Shown here: in pieces, positions 35,801 through 46,900 of the stretch
Numbering within the stretch: position 1 is the first letter of the stretch
Layout of the letters: each line of letters opens with the position of its first letter
Source: Lingula anatina
Taxonomy: Eukaryota > Brachiopoda > Lingulata > Lingulida > Lingulidae
Reading direction: 5' to 3'
Assembly (NCBI RefSeq): GCF_001039355.2
Contig: NW_019775457.1
Span: 246,258-310,257 of the forward strand
Length of the DNA stretch: 64,000 nt
Program-made: the position numbers and the translations under genes
Notes under the pieces: generated by a model
Databases searched by the model: none
What the model was told of the DNA's origin: nothing
What the model saw: only the letters and a program-made list of their open reading frames with translations

Positions 35801-38800
35801 TCAAGTTTGTTAAGTAGGGTCTGTAGTCCTTCTTTTGTTTGTGAGAGTAAGACTAGGTCGTCAGCGTATAGTATGTGACTTAGACCATCAACTCTTGTTG
35901 AGGTATCATTTATGTGAAGTTCACTTTTTATGTCATCTATGAAAATGTTGAAAAGTACTGGACTAAGGTTATCACCTTGCCGTATGCCAATTTTGGACAA
36001 AAAGGGTTCAGTGAAACCAGTGTGAACCGATACGCCTAGTCTTGTATTATTGTACATGTACTTTATGAGTTTGTATATTTTGCCTCTGATACCTTGTCTC
36101 AGGAGTTTTATAAACAGACCTTTATGCCAGACTGTATCAAAGGCTTTACGAAGATCGACAAAGCAGGTATAGAGACGTTTATTTTTGTTTAGATATTTGT
36201 TTATGACAGATTTTAGGGTAAATATATGATCTGTTGTGCGATACCCAGGTCTGAACCCAGCTTGTTCTTCACTTAGCTTTTGATTTGTTTCTATGAATTG
36301 AGTGATTCTATTTGTCAGTATAGAATTGAACAGTTTCCCTAAACAGCTTGTTATGCATAGGCCTCTATAATTTGATGGGTCAGTTCGATCTCCAGATTTA
36401 TATAAGGGCAGTATTAGGCCTAAGTTCCAGGCATCCGGGGTTTCGCATGTATTTAGTGCTAAGTTAAAGATTTTTGTTATTAGTCCTACTAGGTAATTTA
36501 CTCCTGTTTTTAACATTTCATTTCTAATAGAGTCTTCACCAGCTGCCTTGCCATTTTTTAGTTTTTTGATAGCGTTCTTTACTTCTCCAATTGTTATGGG
36601 ACTATTTAGGACAAGGTCTCCTTCCATTTCCTCGTATCTTTTTATTTCATCATTTATTTGCTGATTATCTGTAGGGGGGATTCCACAGAGTTGGTGAAAA
36701 TGTTGTTGCCAGGTATCTGGACTGATTATGTTACTTTTGTCCTCTCTTTCCTTCAGGGTTTTTAGTGTTTGCCAAAATTCTTTTGGGTTGTTTTTTTCAG
36801 AATTCAGCAGTTTTGTTAACAGTGCATCTTTGTATTCCCTCTTTTTTTGCCTTAGCAGTTGTTTATATTTCTTTGTAGTTATGTGGAAAGTTTGTGAGAT
36901 ATAGTTGTTATGCGGATTATTTTGTAATAGTTTTCCAAGATGTTTGATATTCCTCCTAATTTCAGAACAAGTGTTGTCGAACCATGGTTGTTTTTTCATT
37001 CTTTTTGGTTTCTGTTTTGTTTTTGTGTTTGTAGCAGCTTTTCTTTTACGAAGAGACATGTCTGCAGCTTTTTCAATGATAACTGTGAGTTTATCGCAGG
37101 CATTTTTGATTCCATCTTTAGAGACTGGGAAGTGTGTAGTCTGTGCTTGACTGATTGATTTTAGACTTTCCTCAGTTTCAAGAGCTTTTAAAAAATTTTC
37201 AGCTGACTCTGTATCCCAGATGTAGCGGTCTTTAAATTTATGGATTGAGTGGGCATTTGACATGGCTTTTGTACCTGTGGTGCTGATTGCAAGGTCCAAC
37301 AGACAATGATCTGATAGGTAATCTATGGGTGACACTGTAAGATACATTACTTTGCTCATCAGTCCTTCACTTGTAATGGCATAGTCTACTGCACTGCATC
37401 CATGCTTGTTAAAGCAGGTAGGATAGCCAACTAAATTACCTTTAGTTCTACCATTGAGGATTCTTAAATTGCTACTCCTACACAATACCAGCAAAGTTTT
37501 TCCTTGTGTGTTGACTATAGTATCAATATTATTTCTCTTCTGTGACAATCTATTTGTTGGGTAACTAGCAGTCATAGGTATACCAAACATATTATCATCT
37601 TTAATAAAGTCGGGTAATGTCCTGGTTCTTGCATTAAAATCTCCTATTAGGCATATTGACCCATGTGGTTGATAATTAGCAATTTCCTCTTCTAATATTT
37701 CTATAGTTCTTTCATCTGAAGGGCCATTGCAGGGCTTAACATATACTGCACATAAAAACACATCTTTCTCTAGACCAACATGTTCACTGGCAAGTTTAAC
37801 CCACAGTAGATTTTCACTCTTACTACTAAGTACATGGATGCTTTTCATAAGTTCTTTTTTGTAATATATCACTATTCCACCTGATGGTCTGCCTTTCATT
37901 TTAGTTTTTGTTCTGAGTTGTTCAGTGTGTCCATGGGTGCCACCAGGTAGTGCTATCTTTGATCTTACAGTGCTAAAAGTTTCTATGCATATGAAGATGT
38001 CAAAACTTTGTACCGTGGAGATGAAGTTATCATCACTTAATTTTTTTGCTAACCCCCTTACATTGCGCATGCCGATACGCAACATTATCAAACGTGAGTA
38101 TTAAGATGGGTAATAGCTCATAAATAACACTAAATGCCTTGAACCTTATTTTCTATTTCACCTAGACAAGTTTCTCTAATATAAAAATGCTTCAATGATA
38201 ATGTTGCCCTATGTGATTATTTGACCAATGCTTATCTGCTTATCACTTTGATATTGAATATTAAAATAAGTATTAAAATAAATAAATAAATAAATAAAAT
38301 GATTGTAACATTGAGCCATTGTTTACTATTGAGTATGAAGTTCAGCTAAATATCACTAACCTGATTTTTTTAGATGTTGATAATAGAGTACTTACATGTT
38401 TTTCCTCGTTCACTGTCACATAAGGGGTGGAGGATAAGAAGATAAGTGTAAATACTTACATATTTACTTTGTTAATACAAAATAGGTCAGTGTCACTTTA
38501 GAATACTTTAAATGTCTCAGGTTTCAAATAATCCGTTAAGATACCATATTAAAGTATGCTTTCAAGTTTGCTTAAGCATTCACGCAACAGTTTTAGTTCA
38601 TGACCAAAGCGGAGATGGTGTTGCTGGTTAGTACGATGATGGTAGGTCTTTCTATTACTCCATGGGTGTTGGGGTTGTGGAGGGTGTGGGTATCTTCCAT
38701 TGGTAGAAGGGTTGGATCCTGTTGCTAGCTTGATATTTCGGGCAAGGGCAATTGTTCCAGATTGGGATAGGTGGATCCCATCCCAAGCGAAGAAATCCCT

Positions 38801-41800
38801 TCTGCACACAATGTTTGTATTGTGCATATATTTTACACTGGGTTGTGTCTTGCAAAATTCATGTGTAAGGGCATTCGCTTCCTGTGCGTTATCGTTGAAT
38901 CTTTTATTTCCCCAGCGTGGGAGGATGTTGCAGACAATGACTGTTGTGGTTGGATATTGCTGCTTCGCACAGTGTATCAGTTCTTTCATTTCATTTGCAA
39001 CTTGATTAGGTGGTTGGTTAGAGCTGATGTTGTTGGATCCGATGATGATAGTAATTGATTTGGGGTGTCCAAAGTGTTTTTCAGTCATGAGATTTTTTGC
39101 GTCCGCAATTTTCTTTCCATTTAAAACATAGCAACTGCTATTTGTTTTTGGGAAGAGTTTTTTAGCTTGAATTCCTTTCCCAATGGAGTCGGATATTACA
39201 ACATTGTCGACCTCTGGGGAAGAGGTATTTATTTCCGAGATTGATATATTCACTGTGCCTTCATTTCTGGTGCTTGGGTTGGCTGATGTTTGTGGGTGAC
39301 TATTGTCTATACTGGAAGTTATAACTGGTACTTCTGTGCTAGAAGATGTGGTTGGTTCACATGCTGGGACAGATGCAGGTGACACTGGAGGTGGTATTAC
39401 TGCTGTTAGTTCTGGTACATGTGATATTGCAGGTTGTTTTGCAGCTTTGTTGACAGGTGACAATTTGACGGATACCGGTGGTAGGGAGCTATCAGCTTTG
39501 TTATCAGTGTTGTTAACATCTTTATCTTGTCCCTTATTTGCTTGTACAGGTGGAGAGGAGGCCCTCTGTATATTTAAGTAGTCAGCTTCTTCACACTGTG
39601 TTCCACTGCTGATTGTCGCCTTTTGTTTGGGGGGTGATAATGGTTCACTTTGTGTCCCTTTGTTGATTGTTGTCTTTTGTTTTGAGATGGTGGTTGATGT
39701 CTCACACTGTGTCCCTGTGGTGACAGTTGTTGTTCTACATTGTGGCTTGCCATCAATTTTCTCAGTGAGGTAGTAAAGCTGCTTTGTGATTTTGGATAGT
39801 AGAGCTGTGGTTTCCAGGTATCTAGAGTCTGATAAAGCTGAGATATGGGATATTGTGGTTTTTATTGTCTCTATTTGGTCACTAAGTATGCTTTTGGACT
39901 TGGCCTCTTCTCTTTTGGCATCTGCTGTGTTGAAAATTATTTCTGAATACTGGTTTTCTACTGCTTGTAAAGTTTCATGTATTTTGGATATCTCTCTCTC
40001 ATTTTTCACTTCTTTTTGACTTGGTCGCACCTTTGTTTTGAATCCCTTGCGGAGTGTTTGGGTGTTTTCATCTATGATACTTGTATCACTAACAGGTGGC
40101 GTGGATCTAGACTGCTGAGTGCTAATCTCTGGGTTTAGTGGTTGAATTTTCTTTGGTGATGATACCAGGAGTGAAATCTTGGGGTAATCATTTGCCAACC
40201 ATAGCATATAGGCTGCTCCTTGAATGTGTAACTTTTTGGACTTTGATGTGTGATAGAATGATAGTGAAACTGTGCCTAGTGTAGCACCTGATGAGTTAGT
40301 ATATGGAAACTTGAGTTGGGTCCCTGTTCCACTATTGATTTCATTTTCAGATTCTGGTTTATGGTATGTTCTGCATATCTCAAGCCATCGTTTAACTTGG
40401 CTTACCGTGGACATTTTCACCACGACACAGTGGGCATTATGAGTAGTTGAGTCAATAGCTGGCCCTTGGTACTCATCAGCATAATCATAGTTGGAGGATA
40501 TACCATTTTCTCTATCATATACTATCCTGGTTTTTCCATTCATCAAAGTAGAAAATGCAATACTGTATGACTCTAATAGTTTCTGATTGTTCTCACATAA
40601 ATCTTGTAGCTCACCTGCTTTTGTTGTAAAGGCAGCTTTTATCTCTTCTGGAGTGGCCTCAGGCACCACTCCTAGTGTACTGTAGTGATCCACCATCTTG
40701 TTTTGCCTCAGGTCTTTGTTTACAGTCCAGTCCAGCTCAGTCCTGTTTTATATCACTTACTGTAGTTGAATAGTGTAATTCCAACCCTTTTTTTCTTCAC
40801 TTTTCAGATCCTTGTGTGTTTAAATTCCTATTTTCACTTGTTTGGCTGGTTTGAGAAACTTGGTTCAGGCATAATAGTAGAAATTTTAGAGAGCCATGTG
40901 TAAGCTGTTTACACTGTCCGCCATCTTGAAACCAAGATAAAAGTTTATAAAGGACTGGTATGTCCCCGGACGGGTTTTAAACCCATGTCCTCCCGCTCTG
41001 GAGGCGAACACTCTAACCACAAGGCCATCCGGTCAGTTCACACCAATGGTTAATGAATCCATTTTTACATTCAAAGTGAATCCCCGTTTTTTTTTTTTTT
41101 TTTTTTTTTTCTAAAAAAGTTTGTTTTTTTGTTATAATCTCTTAAGAGATTATAAGATAATATAGCCATTAATGGAGGTCACGTGGTCTAAAGACGAGCT
41201 CAAATATCAGAATAATAGCTATAACTGCCATTTTGTGGTAAAACAGAGTATATTATATTTCTATAAGTTGTTCACAATGTTTTTATTGTGAAATATAGAT
41301 CTCATACAAAGAGTTATTATCCCTTTAATGAGTGCATGTGCAATTTTTTTTACTTTTTGTGACTGCATTTTTGCTGTTTCAAGCATAATTTATCCCACGT
41401 GTTAATTTTTGTCTTTCAGCGTAGTGAGCCAGGGAAACACTTTTTGTTGAAAATAGCTGTAATATCAGTGAGCCACCAGACCATTAAGACAGAGATGAAA
41501 ACACACCTACAAGGTACCCCAGATATGTACATGTATGTCATGTATGGTTAAGTTCATGGTTTACTCTTAGTCAATAGTACCAGTGTTAAATGAACTGTTT
41601 TGTCTAATTGATAACAACTTAAGATATTGAAAGCTTTCTGACATGAAAGTGTGTACTGATGCTCAGAAAACCAACAGAGCTTGTAAAGAGAAAAAACATT
41701 TACTTCTTTTACCTATTGTTAAATGGAACACTTTGGTTGCTTTTAGAATTTTTAAAACTCTTTTGCTAATGTTGTTGACATTTTGGTTGCTGTTTAGTGT

Positions 41801-43397
41801 CTGTATATTTGCCAGTTTTGATGTTGAGTTGTTTTTTCCTTCAGAATTTTGGCTCATTTCTTGTGGAAGTCATGAGAAAGGACCAGAAATTGTGGGTGGT
41901 TGCTGAGGCTCTGGATGCCATCTTTAATGTGTTTGCAGATGATCATCTGGACTTGTTGTCATGGAGATCAGAGTAACAAAAAACTCCAGACCATATGGTA
42001 CATGTACCACAGCTGACAGCTAAGGTAAATTGTTTCTTAATTAATTAATTAATTAATTAATTAAATAAAATACTTATGTCAGGAGCAGTTGCCTTATCTG
42101 CATAGTGGACAAAATGAAAAAGTGTCCCATTTTGCTCATTGAAATTATTCCTGCAGTTGGGTATTTAATACATGTATATTCTTTTACAGTATAAAGATAT
42201 CTTTATTTAAAGACATTTTGATGAATTAAAGTGATGGACATCTTCTAAAGAAATATTGTGATATTTTTCCAGATTCATCAACAGAAGAGAAACTTAGGAA
42301 ACCACCTTCCTATCAGCATGACAGCAAGGACAAATCTGGTGCACTTCATCTAATGCAAATCTTGACCAGTAGAACTAAGACATGTTTTTATTCTGAAAGT
42401 TACTTACAACTCAGCAGTAATTTGGATCAAAGAAATAATTAGAGTGTAGCATGTCAAGTTCCATAGTTTTCTGGTGTCAAGTCAGTTTTATATCAGGCAA
42501 CACTGATATTAATCATTAATATTTATTTATTATTTTTTCCACAACTTTTATGATTGTCCCATTAGAAGATTCATGTGTTATCACAAGAGACCGATGTAAA
42601 ACTTGTTTTTGTTTTTAGCCTTTTCTTTTAAAATTAAATATTAAAATGTGTGGGGCTATNTATAGCATATTACTTATAGTAGATGCCACATATGAATAAG
42701 GTAAGTGGTTTGGGCACAAATTAAGAAGATAGTGTACATACTTTGCAAGGCTTAGATTACAGTGAAAGAATCACTAAAACAGATTTGAAAATGTTCTTAG
42801 CAATGTGGCAGTTCATGAAAACAATGTTGCTACTGACCTTTTGACTGAAACTAACTGTGTAAAAGTATTGTTATATACATTCCTTGTATCATTTATGAAA
42901 CCTTAAAAGCTCAATATTACAGCAGGGTAGCAATGCCAGTTAGAATGATGGAATGATTTAAGGTTTCAGTCCAGACTAGTTTAAGGAAAACTACATGATT
43001 TAAGACCACAAAAATATTCATGCTCTGTCTAACTGCTTTATAATCAGTATTTATCAAGTTGCACATTCAAATATCCTAAACATTGATGTTTTATCTAATT
43101 GACAAAGTTTATATATGTAGTGTTGGTTGCCAGATATGTGTTGAGTTGTTTCTTTCAGGATGACATGGTAATTTTTTTAAAATTCCACTCTGTGTAACTT
43201 TCAAACTGTTCATTTCAGAGTGAAATCGAGAATCTTCCCAGTCTACAGAGGCTGTACCTCAGTTTTAATGAAATCTGCAGGTGAGTAACAACAGTGGAAC
43301 AGTGACAAGTGTGCATAGAAAACAGCAATACAATCCTTATTGAAGTCATTAGAATGTAAAGAATGGGGAAATGAGATTGATTGTTTGATCCAAGAAA

Positions 43398-43455
<58 letters not shown>

Positions 43456-43887
43456 NAAGGGTTTTTGTGTGATCACACAATTGGAGTGCTCATTCACATT
43501 TTTCTAGAAATGCTTTTTAATCTTCTTCACACTATCCTTTTAACTGCTTTCTGCCTGTGAGATGGTTCAAACACCGTTTTGCAGATGAACAACTATTTTT
43601 CTTTATAGCTGAAAAATATATATTTAATAAATTTTTTTGTATAGCACGGCAGTTTAGGCATGCTTTTAAAGGCGGATTGAGGATGTTGTATTCATCTGTT
43701 TATCTGATTGCATTTAGCGAGTTGGATCGATCTAATTAGAACGACAGTTCCAATTGGAATGAGCCCTAAGAGATGGGCGGGTACTCTCTGTCCCTGTTTC
43801 TTCTACCCTCCATTGGATGTGCAGTATTCAGCACTCCCCATTTCTAACACTTTTAACACAGTAACTTCTAAATATGCTTGGGATTAA

Positions 43888-43927
<40 letters not shown>

Positions 43928-46900
43928 GACATCAGCATCACTGACATAACTAAGTGAAGACAGTGGTTATAAAATGGTAGATATAAGGAGTAGTTGCCAG
44001 TAGTACATGTATAGTTGGCCAGACAGTACTTTGGTCAGTATTGTACACTCATCCTTTGACTTCATAAAGATGTTCCTCCCTGTTCTTGTTGAAAAATTGA
44101 AATGTTGAATGATAAAAACAGCGAGTTTAGATAATGGTAATCTTCAAAGAAAGAAAGAGCATAATTTTTCACCCTTTCTTCCTCCCTCTCCTCCCCCCCT
44201 CCCCCCCCCCCCAACACATAAAAAGCCACCCACTAAGAAGTGATTGGACTTTCTTACATTTGGCAAAAATAATAAAAATGAAGTGTAGAGTTTATTTTCC
44301 TTAAAATAACATCAATGACAGCAAAGTCCATTATACGTGGACAGACTGTGAATTTTTACTGAAAGGAGCAGAGCTGAAAGTGTGGGTCACAAGTTGTGGG
44401 TTATAAAAATATGAGGATTTTTATTAACATGGCCATCAATACCCTTTGCAAACATGAAAATTTTTGCGTCCAGTGATTTTCAGTTTAGCATGTTTTTTCA
44501 AAACAATTTCACTGAGTGCTACAAAGGTGCCACAAGTCTCATTATGCTCTCTGTAAAGGCTATTTGCTTTCTTTTTGCACTTGTAAGCCACTTCAATGTT
44601 TGCAGATTATATTGAGCATAAAACATTACGGCTTAAGGCCTGTTTAGAAACAACAATTCCTATAGCAGGGTGTAATGGTCCGTGGTTCTGTGAGGCACTT
44701 AGAGGGCAGTGAAGGGCGCGGAGTATGGGGGCCGACGCCACTTTGTTTACTTACTGTATTAGGAGGGGTAAAAACACAATAGAAATTCTGTTTGAATGAG
44801 TATAACTTAGTAGCATAAAAGATTACAGTGTTAATAGGTTACATTTGCTTGGTGATTTGCTGGCTGGTATGACAGAGAAATTAGGAGCTGTTCAGGAATA
44901 TCCTTGTTAATACTATTTTTCAAACTCTTGAAGATATATTGAAGTGGAAAGTAGATTAATTCTGATGATTCACCATGATTGGATATCGCTCATTGGGTTG
45001 TCCTGTCCTGCGGGAATGACAGTTAAAGAGAAGAATTGTTTTTGCAGAATTATTGGTAGAGTTAAGGAAAATGAACTTTGCTTTAAACAGTCAGCTTTCT
45101 ACCTTTGGCTTTGATATTGGAGCTAAATAATCATCAGAGATATCTGGCAGACATGTGGCAGTTTGAACTGAATTGACATTGAAATGTTTTTTAAGCATGC
45201 TTGAAGATATTGAATTATTCTGACTTCAGAATGAAAGTTGATTCAGACCACTTCAAGTATTATGAAAGTTTGATAAAAAATAATTCAGTGGGAGTACAAA
45301 TTGCTCCAAACAGATTTCTTTCAGTACATTCAATTGAGAGATTGTTCAAGATAAAACAAATTAAGTGAATGAACTGTGTTCAGGACATGAAGTAGCAATG
45401 AATTTCCGCCATGTTACCGTTGACCCTGAGCGTCATGTTAGCGCTGTGAATGTAGCTCCATTCAGTGAACTACGCCCAGTGGAGAATGACGCTGTCAACT
45501 CTAAGCTGCCTCATATCATGACCAACATCACCATGTATCCGTACAGGTAACATACACATGGCTATCCTGGGGGGGAGGGGGTATATCACAGAGATATGGC
45601 CTGTGAGGAGGCAGAGTTGGTTCTATGTTATTATGTTGTCATGGTGATTGCCTGGTAACTCAAGAGTGAAGGTCAGAAGAGTCAAGTTTTAATATATTGA
45701 TAGATTTAGAATAAAAGTATAAAGTGGTATAATAGTATCCCCTTGTTGTTTTCCAGCTTTGAGGACATCTCCTGTCTGGCGGAGTCCCAGTCTCTTAGTG
45801 AAGTGGCTCTGGATGGAAACCCTTTCTCTGGAGACCCTCACTACAAGACTATCATGCTGCGACACCTGGGACTGCTCAAACAGCTGGACTTGAAGAGAGT
45901 CACGGTAAGTGGTAGAGTCTTGAAGAGAGTCACAGTAAGTGGTAGAGTCTGAAAGAGAGTCACGGTGAATGGTAGAGTCTTGAAGAGAGTCAGGGTAAGT
46001 GGAAGAGACTTGAAGAGAGTCACAGGGGCCATTCAGAATGAGAAGAGTTGAGTGTTAGCTGGTCCACGACTTAAATATGGCCGATCTACATGAAAGGAAT
46101 ACTGCTTAATCCTGTAATGGTCTCTCTGCCTCTTCCACACCTCCCCACAGTAAGAAGTAGAGAATTGAAGACAGTCATGGTAAGAGGTAGAGTCTTGAAG
46201 AAAGTCACAGTAAGAGGGGTCATTGTGGTCATTGTGAAGGTACACCTCTAGAGGTACATCATACCTGTATGTTTAAGTTAGTGTGAAAGAAAAATACCAT
46301 TTTAGAAAATGCTGTTTGTCTTCCTATATTGACACACCCTTATTGTTGTGGTATCATTTCAGGAGGAAGAGAGAAGGGTGGCAGCTTTAATGTATAAAAA
46401 GGAGGAGGACAAGAGAAGAAACAGCAACAAGGAAGCTTTAGTAAAGGTAAGGATATTAATACATCTCATTTATGCATGGATGCAGTAAGGCTGATGTCAT
46501 GATATCAAGTTTCTCTATTAGATGGACCACGCTAATACCCACACTTGATTCTGCCATTATTATTATTTTATTATAACTCATCACTTGTACCATTTTGGTG
46601 TTCTTAACACATGACAGAACTACCATTGACAACAGCCTGGTAAACCTGTTGTGCATTAGACAGGGTTTCCATACCTAGATTGATCTAACATATTCGATCC
46701 ATCTCCAAGGGGTTTCTCGTGAAATTGCTTTCAGCTTAAGTGGCTTATATGTCTGGCATGCCTACTGAAGCTGTTAAATGATAGTTAATTACCCCCTAAC
46801 AGCTTCAGTAGGTGTGACAGACATCTAAGCCATTTAAGTTAATTGCAATCCCCTTGGTGATAGATCAATCCACAGTTAGTATGATAGGGTTTATGAATGG

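Larger units (their letters stand above)
34530..40945 (-). mobile_element. Full-length non-LTR retrotransposon with two intact ORFs
   Basis: A minus-strand LINE of about 6.4 kb. The 5' end lies near 40945 (CTTGGTTTCAAGATGGCGG on the minus strand). It is followed by ORF1 (40696-38549), a 457-bp spacer, ORF2 (38091-34642) and a short 3' UTR ending near 34530 with AATAAATTAATT-type repeats. Both ORFs are open without frameshift, which indicates recent insertion. No clear target-site duplication is visible between the flanks. An esterase ORF1 plus APE-RT ORF2 fits the CR1/L2/Jockey assemblage; the exact clade needs a tree. Confidence 0.9.

Noticed and set aside
34694-40019. Plus-strand open frames opposite the LINE ORFs
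   Set aside because: Antisense shadows of the two intact minus-strand retrotransposon ORFs.
40957-41034. Functional tRNA gene
   Set aside because: A and B boxes are present but the acceptor stem pairs poorly, and it sits among mobile elements; SINE head preferred.
43690-43790. Possible fourth foldback MITE (GTTGGATCGATCTAATTAG)
   Set aside because: Only a short GATCGATC match; no family core or inverted ends.
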